Shown: positions 5,750-12,171 of the stretch, piece after piece
Layout of the letters: each line of letters begins with the position of its first letter
Position numbering within the stretch: position 1 is the stretch's first letter
Assembly: GCA_023443315.1 (NCBI GenBank)
Contig: JAEZVA010000086.1
Span: 1 to 12,171 of the forward strand
Direction: 5' to 3'
Source of the DNA: Bacillota bacterium
GTDB taxonomy: Bacteria; Bacillota; Clostridia; Oscillospirales; Ruminococcaceae
DNA length: 12,171 nucleotides
Made by a program: the position numbers and the translations under genes
The notes under the pieces: generated by a model
The model's database searches: none
What the model saw: only the letters and a program-made list of their open reading frames with translations
Told to the model about the DNA's origin: nothing

Positions 5750-6617
5750 CAAAGACAACCACTTAGGCGAAGCTCCGTTATGGAACGACCGCCAAAAGAA
5801 GCTGTTCTGGACCGATATCTTAAGCGGTGAGGTTTTTTCGTTTTGTCCTCGTTCGAGTGAACTTATCCTTGAACTATCAAGCGGTTATCAAACAGGAGCG
5901 TTCTTATTTACTGAAGATGATACGCTAATACTGTTTACCGAGCAAGGGGTCAAGGCGATTCCCAAAACGGATAATGGGTACAACACAGAATACGAGCGCA
6001 TGCTGTTTTCGGTTGACTTTTCAAGCGGGGAGCGCTTTAATGACGCAATTGCCGATGCATGCGGCCGAATGCTTGCAGGTACCATGAATAAGAGCCATCG
6101 GGACGGCAAGCTATATCTATTCGAGACAGGAAAACAACCCAAAGTGCTGCTTGAGGGGCTTGGAATATCCAACGGCATGGGGTTTTCGCCCGACGAAAAG
6201 ACCTTTTACCACACCGATTCCATTACAAGAACGGTGACCGCATACGATTATTGCTTGCAGACCGGCGCGATTTCTAACCCCCGTGGTTGGTTTGTGCTTG
6301 GTAGCGATTACGGAGTTCCCGACGGGCTCACGGTAGACGGCAAAGGGCAAGTCTGGCTTGCGTGCTGGGGCGGCGCATGTGTCTTACATCTTTCACCCGA
6401 AGGGGAGATACTCAACCGAATGGACACCCCTGCGCTCCAGACCACCAGTGTTTGCTTGGGGAATGAGGACCTAAAAACGCTGTATATTACCTCCGCGTTT
6501 GAGGGTGCCGTAGACCTAAAAAACGCTGCGGACGCGCGGGGCAGATACCTTGGCGGCAAGGTGTATTACACCAGAGTTGCGTGTGAAGGTCTGCCTGAGC
6601 ATTGCGCAAGAATATAA
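5733..6617 (+). CDS. SMP-30/gluconolactonase/LRE-family protein
   Basis: 294 residues, cytosolic, a six-bladed propeller of the SMP-30/regucalcin/gluconolactonase family, full length. The three metal ligands fit known positions (human regucalcin E18, N154, D204): E13 in HLGEAPLW, N147 in GISNGMGFSPD and D197 in GVPDGLTVD. R101 and N103 in RFNDAIAD match the substrate-side residues. Blade repeats such as DEKTFYHTDSITRTVTAYDY and KGQVWLACWGG are clear. Members hydrolyse sugar lactones such as gluconolactone; some act on other lactones or esters, so the true substrate is open. AGGAG lies inside the preceding EamA gene, 7 bases before the ATG, and the two genes overlap by 17 bases. The gene ends the operon and is closed by a terminator shared with the convergent TcdA gene. 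Confidence 0.9.
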   Translation: MQTLGNKDNHLGEAPLWNDRQKKLFWTDILSGEVFSFCPRSSELILELSSGYQTGAFLFTEDDTLILFTEQGVKAIPKTDNGYNTEYERMLFSVDFSSGERFNDAIADACGRMLAGTMNKSHRDGKLYLFETGKQPKVLLEGLGISNGMGFSPDEKTFYHTDSITRTVTAYDYCLQTGAISNPRGWFVLGSDYGVPDGLTVDGKGQVWLACWGGACVLHLSPEGEILNRMDTPALQTTSVCLGNEDLKTLYITSAFEGAVDLKNAADARGRYLGGKVYYTRVACEGLPEHCARI

Positions 6618-6637
6618 GCGTTTCACGATAGTATAAA

Positions 6638-6688
6638 CAACAAAACCGCTCATCTCTCGGTACAGCCGAAGATGGGCGGTTGTTTTGT
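6638..6688. terminator. Bidirectional terminator between the SMP-30-like gene and TcdA gene
   Basis: An A/T-rich outer stem (ACAAAA with TTTTGT) leads into CCGCTCATCT paired with AGATGGGCGG (one wobble), and an inner CTCGG/CCGA hairpin. The T-run TTGTTTTGT follows on the plus strand and the mirror T-run on the minus strand, so it can stop both convergent transcripts. Confidence 0.8.
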
Positions 6689-6699
6689 CTACCGTTGTT

Positions 6700-7458
6700 T
6701 TACGCAAGCAGGTCTTTGATTACCTCGCCTGCGAGAATCAGCCCTGCTACTGAGGGCACAAACGACACGCTGCCCGGTATCTGTCTGCGCGCTGTGCAGT
6801 GGCGCTTGACGCCCGGAGGGCAGACACAACCCGTTTTGCAGTCGGGTCCAGCACCCTCGGTACGTGGGGTGAGCGCGGGCTCTTTGGAGTACACAACCTT
6901 CAGCGATTTGACACCGCGAGCCTTTAGTTCACGCCGCATCACACGCGCAAGCGGGCACACCTCGGTTTTATAGATGTCGGTAACCTCAAACCTTGTTGCG
7001 TCAAGCTTATTTCCCGCGCCCATACAGCTGATTATCGGGATGCCAAGGTGTGACGCACGAGTGGCAAGCTCAAGCTTTGCGGAAACCGTGTCGATGGCGT
7101 CGACAATGTAGCTATACGGCGACAGATCGTATTCGTCCGCATTTTCCGGCGTGTAAAAGCAGGGATAGACCGTTATCTCAGCGTTTGGGTTAATATCAAG
7201 GATGCGTTCACGCATCACCTCGGTTTTTAACCTTCCTACACTGGAGTGGGTGGCTATCAGCTGTCGGTTAATGTTTGTCAGGCATACCTTGTCGTCGTCA
7301 AACAATGAAAACGAGCCAACACCCGCGCGGGCAAGAGCCTCGGCGGTATAGGAGCCTACGCCGCCCAAACCAAACACCGCAACGTGTGCCCTGCTTAGCC
7401 TGTCTACCCCATCTTCGCCAATCAACAGGCGGGTTCTGGAAAACTGATCTTGTTTCAT
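6700..7458 (-). CDS. tcdA: tRNA threonylcarbamoyladenosine dehydratase (ThiF/E1-like)
   Basis: 252 residues. TcdA (CsdL) activates the carboxyl of t6A37 with ATP and cyclises it to ct6A in ANN-decoding tRNAs. Visible E1/ThiF features: the ATP-binding GLGGVGS (30-36), LFDDDKVCLTNINRQ (52-66, with N62, R65 and Q66), K78 in GRLKTE, and the strand IVDAIDTVSAK (118-128, D120 and D123). PGSVSFVPSVAGLILAGEVI is the C-terminal TcdA signature. Residues 207-221 hold CKTGCVCPPGVKRHC, a cysteine cluster absent from the E. coli protein as I recall it. The ATG at 7458 is preferred over an upstream one (7515) because GGAG lies 8 bases ahead and the upstream start would overlap the previous gene. It is third in the MATE-HD-TcdA run, 46 bases behind the HD gene. 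Confidence 0.9.
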   Translation of the reverse strand: MKQDQFSRTRLLIGEDGVDRLSRAHVAVFGLGGVGSYTAEALARAGVGSFSLFDDDKVCLTNINRQLIATHSSVGRLKTEVMRERILDINPNAEITVYPCFYTPENADEYDLSPYSYIVDAIDTVSAKLELATRASHLGIPIISCMGAGNKLDATRFEVTDIYKTEVCPLARVMRRELKARGVKSLKVVYSKEPALTPRTEGAGPDCKTGCVCPPGVKRHCTARRQIPGSVSFVPSVAGLILAGEVIKDLLA

Positions 7459-7504
7459 GAATGGTTTCTCCTTTGCCGCATCACGACCGCAACAATTATT
7501 AAGT

Positions 7505-8068
7505 CTACGCAACAATATCGGTTAATGTGCGCATCGCAAGAATGGTTTCGGTGATAAGATCATCGAGTTCCCAGCCCAGCATGTCCGCGCCGCGTTCAAT
7601 GACCTCCCGTGAGCAACCCGCCGCAAAATTCAGCGTCTTGTACTTCTTTTTCACCGATTTCAGCTCAAGATCCATTACACTGTTGGAAGGACGCATCAGT
7701 GCGACAGCACCGATAAGCCCGGTAAGCTCGTCGGTTGCATACAGTACCTTTTCCATCGTGTGCTCGGGCTTAATATCCACTGTAATTGCATATCCATGGC
7801 TTGCTGCGGCACGGATGATACGCTCATCAACGCCGTGTTTACGCATAAGCTCCTGTGTCTTAATGCAGTGCTCCTCGGGGTACTCCTCAAAATCAAGGTC
7901 GTGTAACAGACCAACTATGCCCCAAAAATCCACCTCATCACCAAACCCGAGCTTTTGGGCGAAATAACGCATAACGCCTTCCACAATCTGCGCATGCTTT
8001 AAATGAAACTCTTCCTTGTTGTACTGTGTCAACAGCTCCCACGCCTGTTCTCTTGTAAGATTAGGCAT
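7505..8068 (-). CDS. HD-domain hydrolase
   Basis: 187 residues of the small HD superfamily of metal-dependent phosphohydrolases, cytosolic. H25 (or H22) in FHLKHAQIVEGVMRYFA, H56-D57 in GLLHDLDFEEYPEEH, H91 in AAASHGYAI and D113 in YATDELTGL match the H...HD...H...D pattern. Length fits the single-domain branch, which in many Clostridia is annotated only as HD-domain hydrolase; nucleotide-type substrates are usual for the superfamily but the exact one cannot be inferred. AAAAGGAGTGAG lies before the ATG. It is the middle gene of the MATE-HD-TcdA run: 39 bases after the MATE stop and 46 bases before the TcdA start. There is no clear terminator between, so co-transcription is likely. Confidence 0.88.
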   Translation of the reverse strand: MPNLTREQAWELLTQYNKEEFHLKHAQIVEGVMRYFAQKLGFGDEVDFWGIVGLLHDLDFEEYPEEHCIKTQELMRKHGVDERIIRAAASHGYAITVDIKPEHTMEKVLYATDELTGLIGAVALMRPSNSVMDLELKSVKKKYKTLNFAAGCSREVIERGADMLGWELDDLITETILAMRTLTDIVA

Positions 8069-8107
8069 CGTTACTCACTCCTTTTCGTTTGTAAATGATA
8101 ATTTTAT

Positions 8108-9496
8108 TTACTCAATAAGTTGGGCAAATGGCGCTTTCTTAGCTACGATGGCCTTATTTTTCCATCGACCCGAGAGGTAATAACTGAGCGCCAGCGTCAC
8201 ACCAAGCGCCCATCCGATTGGGTTGCAAAAGAAGATATCGTCACGACCGATATAATGCGCAATCAGGTACGCGCTTGGTACACGAGCCGCCCACAACGAC
8301 AATGTAGTCGATAGAAGCGGAATTGTCATCTCCCCCGCGCCGCGCATAATACCATTAACGATAAACATCGTTGCCAGTAGCCAATGGAAGGGGAGAACAC
8401 GATACATATAAACGAGCCCAGCCTGTATGACTGGTTCGGATGGACTGAACAGGCGCATGAGCCACGGCCCGACCAAAAGCAGAATGGCACTAATAACCAA
8501 ATTGCAACCGATTGACATGATGAGAGTGATCTTTGCGCCCTGTTTGACGCGATCCATCTTGCCTGCCCCAATGTTTTGACCGACAAAGGTGGTAATTGAA
8601 GTAGCAAAGCTCTGAATGGGTAAGAATGAAAACGTATCAATCTTGCTTGCGCCGTTATAGCCTGCCATAAAGTCTGAACCATAGCTATTAACCAGCGATT
8701 GCATTGCCATAATACCAATCGAAAAGATTGCCTGTTGTATGCCTGCGGGAACGCCTAGTTTAACTGCCTGTAAGAACAGTGCTTTATCAAATGAAAAATG
8801 AAACGGGCGTATGTGCAGGTTGGGGTACTTTTTGTTAATATAGAAAATACCGAACAACCAAGAACTAAATTGCGCAATAACTGTTGCAATTGCAACGCCC
8901 GCAACACCCCAACCGAAGACCACCACAAATAATAGGTCAAGAGCAATGTTGATTGCCGTTGCGATGGATAAAAAAATGAGCGGAGACCGGCTGTCTCCCA
9001 ACCCCTGAAGAATACCCGCGTTTACATTGTAGCCGAGCGACGCAATAATTCCAAGAAAGATGATGGTGATATACAGGTGCGCGTCAGCAAACGTGTCGGC
9101 AGGTACTTTCATAATTTTAAGAAATGTACCGCTAAACAGTACGCCAACCACGGTAAGCGGTATGGCACCGATCATAATAGCAGAATAGATGGTGTCTACC
9201 GTTTTGCGAACCTTGTCGTTGTCGCCAGCACCAAAATACTGTGCAATCATAATCGTTGCGCCAATGCCAATACCCATAAACAGAGATGTAAACATAAAGA
9301 TAACGGGAAACGCGGTTCCTACCGCGGCAAGGGCAACACTCCCCACGTAGTTCCCAACCACGATGCTGTCAACCACATTGTACAACTGCTGAAAGATATT
9401 GCCGATTAACAAGGGAATGGTAAAGGTTAATATTAACTTGAGTGGGCTTCCCACAGTCATATCAGTTTTGCGTATTGGTGTGTTTGATGATGGCAT
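8108..9496 (-). CDS. MATE-family efflux transporter
   Basis: 462 residues, twelve membrane helices in two MatE repeats, inner membrane. It opens with the family signature (LTFTIPLLIGNIFQQLYNVVDSIVVGNYVG), has the interdomain loop about residues 225-250 and then the second repeat (AVKLGVPAGIQQAIFSIGIM, FVGQNIGAGKMDRV). MATE proteins export cationic drugs or metabolites using H+ or Na+ gradients; Clostridial ones of this type are mostly of unknown substrate. AAGGAA precedes the ATG, and a TATAAT promoter lies about 60 bases upstream on the minus strand. It is probably the first gene of the run with the HD and TcdA genes. The first 13 residues (MPSSNTPIRKTDM) are polar and cytoplasmic. Confidence 0.93.
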   Translation of the reverse strand: MPSSNTPIRKTDMTVGSPLKLILTFTIPLLIGNIFQQLYNVVDSIVVGNYVGSVALAAVGTAFPVIFMFTSLFMGIGIGATIMIAQYFGAGDNDKVRKTVDTIYSAIMIGAIPLTVVGVLFSGTFLKIMKVPADTFADAHLYITIIFLGIIASLGYNVNAGILQGLGDSRSPLIFLSIATAINIALDLLFVVVFGWGVAGVAIATVIAQFSSWLFGIFYINKKYPNLHIRPFHFSFDKALFLQAVKLGVPAGIQQAIFSIGIMAMQSLVNSYGSDFMAGYNGASKIDTFSFLPIQSFATSITTFVGQNIGAGKMDRVKQGAKITLIMSIGCNLVISAILLLVGPWLMRLFSPSEPVIQAGLVYMYRVLPFHWLLATMFIVNGIMRGAGEMTIPLLSTTLSLWAARVPSAYLIAHYIGRDDIFFCNPIGWALGVTLALSYYLSGRWKNKAIVAKKAPFAQLIE

Positions 9497-9519
9497 AGTT
9501 TCAATTTCCTTCTTTTCTA

Positions 9520-9602
9520 CATCGTTAGCTTCGTTAAAAACAAAATCTATGCCATTATATCATAAACAACACGACAAATTCAACGAAGCCATTATAACGA
9601 TG
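9520..9602. repeat. Inverted repeats flanking the MATE promoter
   Basis: CATCGTTA then GCTTCGTT (9520-9535) lie on one side of the promoter, and AACGAAGC (9582-9589), five bases, then TAACGATG (9595-9602) on the other. Both pairs are perfect 8-bp complements. The arms enclose the promoter elements, as paired operator sites would. No regulator is known. Confidence 0.45.
9554..9583 (-). promoter_or_regulatory. Sigma-A promoter of the MATE-HD-TcdA operon
   Basis: On the minus strand, TTGAAT (9583-9578) is followed by 18 bases and a perfect TATAAT (9559-9554). Initiation near 9547 leaves a leader of about 50 bases before the ATG at 9496. The sequence TATAATGGC occurs again 37 bp upstream (plus-strand GCCATTATA at 9551-9559 and 9588-9596), so a second -10 is possible. 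Confidence 0.65.
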
Positions 9603-9776
9603 AAGTACTTTGGGTGACAACGAAAACTGTTGACTTTTAACAGTACAACCTAGAATCGTAACATTCCCGATTAAACGATCGTGCCTCAATGTGCTTTTGT
9701 GCTTGCGTGTAATGATGCACGCAAAAAACCGACGAATCATCTATATATATTGCCCAAAATTCATAGAGCAACTTTT

Positions 9777-9798
9777 ACGAAACGACGAAACGAAACGA
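9777..9798 (+). repeat. Short ACGAA/ACG tandem repeat
   Basis: The stretch reads ACGAA, ACG, ACGAA, ACGAA, ACG in direct order (22 bases) within otherwise A/T-rich noncoding DNA. It may be a small slippage tract or a set of direct half-sites for a regulator. Confidence 0.5.
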
Positions 9799-9915
9799 TA
9801 TAACTTGTATTTTGTTCTTTAAAATGGTTCTATTATTATGAGCAACTAAATTGATATGTAGAATATGCTCTTATTGGACTGTTAAATGAGTCGCCCTGTA
9901 TTACCAATTTCCGAT

Positions 9916-9944
9916 TTATCAAGTGACTAAAGCACGATTATAAT
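9916..9944 (+). promoter_or_regulatory. Candidate sigma-A promoter for the isomerase gene
   Basis: TTATCA (9916-9921, four of six consensus bases), 17 bases, then a perfect TATAAT (9939-9944). Initiation near 9951 would give a leader of about 95 bases before the ATG at 10045. Confidence 0.5.
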
Positions 9945-10044
9945 TAAGTATGGTATTGCATATAAGGTTTCATTGTAATAAGTACTTGTATCATATTGAT
10001 GCGAGTGATGGCATCTTAATCCCGTATAAAAGGAGAAATTACGT

Positions 10045-11517
10045 ATGAAGAACATCCCAAAGGTTAAACTCGGCATCATCGCGGCATCACGCGGCTGCTT
10101 TCCCATGGCTTTGGCAGAACGCCGCCGCGCGGCGGTAAAAATGGCTTATGGCGACGATTTATACGAATGCCCCGTAGCCGTAGAGTCAGAGCTGGATGCC
10201 AAAAGGGCAATGGATGACGTAAAAGCACAAGGGGTAAATGCACTTGTTGTTTATCTGGGCAACTTTGGTCCAGAAACACCAGAAACCCTGCTTGCCGACT
10301 GGTTTGACGGACCCATCATGTATGTGGCGGCTGCGGAGGGCGACGGCGACCTGTACGACGGGCGCGGCGATGCGTACTGCGGTATGCTCAACTGCTCTTA
10401 CAACCTAAACCTGCGCCATAAAACTGCATACATACCAGAGTATCCGGTTGGAACCGCAACAGAGGTTGCACAAAAGATTCGTGAATTTGTCCCGATTGCA
10501 ACCGCCGTGCTGGGTGTAAAAAGCCTGAAGATTATCGCGTTTGGTCCCCGCCCGGATGATTTTCTTGCCTGCAATGCGCCCATTAAAGCGCTTTATGACC
10601 TTGGCGTTGCCGTCGAAGAAAACAGTGAGCTTGATTTGCTTGTTGCCTTTAACAAGCATAAGGACGACCCCCGTATCCCAGCAGTGATGCGGGATATGGC
10701 GGCAGAGCTTGGGCCAAACAACAAATATGCCGGTGTTCTGCCCCGCCTTGCCCAGTACGAGCTAACCCTGCTAGACTGGATTGAGCAGCACAAGGGTACG
10801 CGTGAGTTCGTGGCGATTGCCGGAAAGTGCTGGCCCGCATTCCAGACCGAGTTTGGTTTTGTACCCTGTTATGTCAACAGCCGTCTGACCGGCTCTGGCA
10901 TTCCCGTATCCTGCGAGGTGGACATATATGGCGCCTTGAGCGAGTATATCGGCATCTGTGTTTCGGGCAAGCCGACAACACTGCTGGATATTAACAACAC
11001 GGTGCCCTTATCGATGTACGATAAATCCATCAAGGGAAAATATGATGTTAAGCTTCCCGAGACCTTTATGGGATTCCACTGCGGAAACACCTGCTCTTCC
11101 CTGCTTAACGACCCGCATATGGGGTATCAACTGATTATGAAGCGTGACCTTGAGCCCGAGCTCCCCGAGCCGGACATCACACGCGGCACCCTCGAAGGCG
11201 ATATCAAGGCAGGCGACATCACGTTTTACCGCCTGCAATCCACCGCAGCAACGGAGCTTAAGGCATACATCGCCCAGGGAGAGGTTCTTGACGTCCCTAC
11301 CGAAAGCTTTGGCTCTATCGGCATATTTGCGATTCCCGAAATGGATCGGTTTTACCGTCACGTGCTAATTGCAAAGTGCTACCCGCATCACGGCGCTGTG
11401 GCATTCGGGCATTACGGCAAGGCGTTGTTTGAGGTGTTTAAATACCTTGGTATAACTGATATTGCCTATAATCAGCCCAAAACACTGCCGTATCCCGGCG
11501 AAAATCCGTTTTCTTAG
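10045..11517 (+). CDS. L-fucose/L-arabinose isomerase-family protein
   Basis: 490 residues, cytosolic. Enzymes of this fold interconvert aldoses and ketoses with Mn2+ (fucose to fuculose, arabinose to ribulose). E291 in SCEVDIYGAL and D315 in TTLLDINN are 24 residues apart, the same spacing as the metal ligands E337 and D361 of E. coli FucI. PHHGA (H448/H449) is the likely third ligand. The protein is about 100 residues shorter than FucI, as in the divergent fucose/arabinose isomerase-like group, whose substrates are mostly untested. The N-terminal half has Rossmann-like strands (KLGIIAASRG, ALVVYLGNFGPE). AAAAGGAG stands 9 bases before the ATG. No kinase, aldolase or sugar transporter is next to it, so the sugar is unknown. 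A terminator follows within 50 bases, suggesting a single-gene transcript. Confidence 0.86.
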   Translation: MKNIPKVKLGIIAASRGCFPMALAERRRAAVKMAYGDDLYECPVAVESELDAKRAMDDVKAQGVNALVVYLGNFGPETPETLLADWFDGPIMYVAAAEGDGDLYDGRGDAYCGMLNCSYNLNLRHKTAYIPEYPVGTATEVAQKIREFVPIATAVLGVKSLKIIAFGPRPDDFLACNAPIKALYDLGVAVEENSELDLLVAFNKHKDDPRIPAVMRDMAAELGPNNKYAGVLPRLAQYELTLLDWIEQHKGTREFVAIAGKCWPAFQTEFGFVPCYVNSRLTGSGIPVSCEVDIYGALSEYIGICVSGKPTTLLDINNTVPLSMYDKSIKGKYDVKLPETFMGFHCGNTCSSLLNDPHMGYQLIMKRDLEPELPEPDITRGTLEGDIKAGDITFYRLQSTAATELKAYIAQGEVLDVPTESFGSIGIFAIPEMDRFYRHVLIAKCYPHHGAVAFGHYGKALFEVFKYLGITDIAYNQPKTLPYPGENPFS

Positions 11518-11562
11518 CCTAAAAACCAACGACATTAACCGCTTAAACCGATGAGAATCATA

Positions 11563-11597
11563 AAAAAGTCAGCATCTGTAAGGGTGCTGACTTTTTA
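11563..11597 (+). terminator. Rho-independent terminator of the isomerase gene
   Basis: AAAAAGTCAGCA pairs with TGCTGACTTTTT over 12 bp, with a 10-base loop. The T-run lies at the 3' arm and continues to TTTTTA. It starts 45 bases after the isomerase stop. Confidence 0.85.
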
Positions 11598-11888
11598 CTC
11601 TGAGAAATCAAATTACATTGTAACGATGGCTAGACATCATTCCCAAATCTCATATATTATAATCTGATTGAAAAGTGTATAAAAATCAAGTCTCAAGCTC
11701 TGACATATGGGTTTTGACGCGGATTCTTCTCTTCACTTTTATCAAAGGAATTGTATTGTTGATTGTATCAACCGAGCCTGTTCAAAACGCAGCTGCGTCA
11801 ACGTCGACACGCCCTAGTAACAACCGACTTTTTATTTCATATAATTTAGTATACTGTTAAAATTAGCGTGTCAGAGAGGCATCTGTAT
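11598..11888. other. Intergenic region before the CgeB-like gene
   Basis: 291 bases with no convincing gene; a GTG-started frame at 11675 lacks a ribosome binding site. ACGCAGCTGCGT at 11787-11798 is a perfect 12-bp palindrome. TATAAT (11840-11845) and TATACT (11850-11855) are -10 candidates without a good -35. GACACGC (11806-11812) and GCGTGTC (11866-11872) form a 7-bp inverted pair enclosing both. AGAGAGG stands about 9 bases before the ATG at 11889. Confidence 0.45.
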
Positions 11889-12171
11889 ATGAAATATAAG
11901 GTAGTAATTTATTGCGATAAACTTTATGCGGGTGATATTTTATGGGGATTTCAGGCAGCAGGTTGTGAAGCGCAGATAATCGCACCGACTACTATTGAAG
12001 ATTTTGATAGGACAATGGATAAACTAAATCCGGATTTATTGATCCTTTCCTCCTATATGGGCTATTTTAAACAACCTATGCTTATTCATATCGGTTCTAG
12101 AAATTCACCAAAGTATAAGTGTGTCTGCTGGGATACCGAAGGTGTTGGCCAGTTAAATTTACAGATGACGG
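11889..12171 (+). CDS. CgeB-like glycosyltransferase N-terminus (partial)
   Basis: The first 94 residues of a gene that runs off the window. It begins MKYKVVIYCDKLYAGDILW, continues GFQAAGCEAQII, then a D-x3-TMDKLNPDLLILSSYM strand and CVCWDTEGV (78-86). A Rossmann-like first strand, a helix ending in a Gly-Cys turn and a W-D-T-E motif about 80 residues in resemble the N-terminal domain of CgeB/DUF3880-type glycosyltransferases, a family tied to spore-surface or cell-surface sugars. The C-terminal nucleotide-sugar half is outside the window, so the assignment is tentative. The start has AGAGAGG about 9 bases before it and no better upstream start. With sigG nearby, a spore role is possible but not shown. 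Confidence 0.5.
   Translation, partial: MKYKVVIYCDKLYAGDILWGFQAAGCEAQIIAPTTIEDFDRTMDKLNPDLLILSSYMGYFKQPMLIHIGSRNSPKYKCVCWDTEGVGQLNLQMT

Larger units (their letters stand above)
9603..10044. other. Long noncoding region before the isomerase gene
   Basis: With 9497-9602 this is a 548-base stretch with no convincing gene. It is A/T rich. Visible items: a 6-bp hairpin ACTGTT-GACTTTT-AACAGT at about 9627-9645; the hairpin TTGCGTG-TAATGATG-CACGCAA at 9703-9724, which has no T-run on the right side and so is not a classic terminator; a short ACGAA tandem at 9777-9798; and a promoter candidate for the isomerase at 9916-9944. No known riboswitch fold was recognised, but the region is long enough to hold an RNA. 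Confidence 0.5.

Noticed and set aside
6680..6973. Plus-strand ORF of 97 codons
   Set aside because: It is antisense to the end of TcdA and starts inside the terminator; no ribosome binding site.
7527..7967. Plus-strand ORF of 146 codons, rich in Ser
   Set aside because: It is antisense to the HD hydrolase; the serine-rich, low-complexity content is typical of shadow frames.
9399..9617. Plus-strand ORF of 72 codons
   Set aside because: It covers the 5' end of the MATE gene and its promoter, antisense, with no support for translation.
9703..9724. Hairpin TTGCGTG-CACGCAA as a terminator
   Set aside because: It is followed by A-run, not T-run, on the plus strand, and on the minus strand T's precede the stem instead of following it.
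9777..9798. ACGAA tandem as a CRISPR array or origin iterons
   Set aside because: The units are 3 to 5 bases with no spacers and no replication or Cas gene nearby.
11675..11860. GTG-started ORF of 61 codons
   Set aside because: No ribosome binding site, no recognisable motif, and it runs through the promoter region of the next gene.

Overview
The window looks like a chromosomal segment of an endospore-forming Clostridia-type Firmicute. The strongest sign is a complete forespore sigma factor G gene (sigG). Strong AGGAGG-type ribosome binding sites, sigma-A promoters with a 17-base spacer and compact hairpin terminators agree with this. A more exact placement is not possible from sequence alone. 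I see no phage, transposon, CRISPR array or rRNA, and no intact tRNA.

Layout. 1-141: 3' end of an EamA/DMT-type exporter. 268-1038 (-): sigG, with a sigma-F/G-like promoter just upstream. 1333-1848 (+): a DinB-like four-helix protein. 2131-2988 (+): an AraC regulator fused to a GyrI-like ligand-binding domain, closed by a long hairpin. 3231-4018 (+): a two-gene metal module, a membrane-anchored five-cysteine protein (DUF2318-like) followed by a CopZ-like HMA chaperone. It is driven by a near-consensus promoter overlaid by three TTATAA hexamers exactly 11 bp apart. 4194-6617 (+): an apparent operon of an XRE-cupin regulator, an EamA permease and an SMP-30/gluconolactonase-like enzyme. The permease and enzyme genes overlap by 17 bases, and the operon's promoter lies inside a perfect 15-6-15 inverted repeat. 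9496-6700 (-): MATE transporter, HD-domain hydrolase and tRNA threonylcarbamoyladenosine dehydratase (TcdA), convergent with the previous operon on a shared terminator. 10045-11517 (+): a lone fucose/arabinose isomerase-family enzyme behind a 548-base noncoding region. 11889-end (+): the start of a CgeB-like protein, cut by the window edge.

How the genes may work together. The XRE-cupin / EamA / SMP-30 set reads as a self-regulated small-molecule module: the cupin senses a ligand, the permease moves it, and the lactonase-like enzyme processes it. The substrate is unknown. The DUF2318-HMA pair reads as a metal-responsive unit with no transport ATPase or permease in view. SigG stands alone instead of following spoIIGA-sigE, the usual arrangement.

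I did not find an unmistakable new system. The best leads are the two promoter-operator architectures (3103-3157 and 4131-4171) and the gene sets they control.
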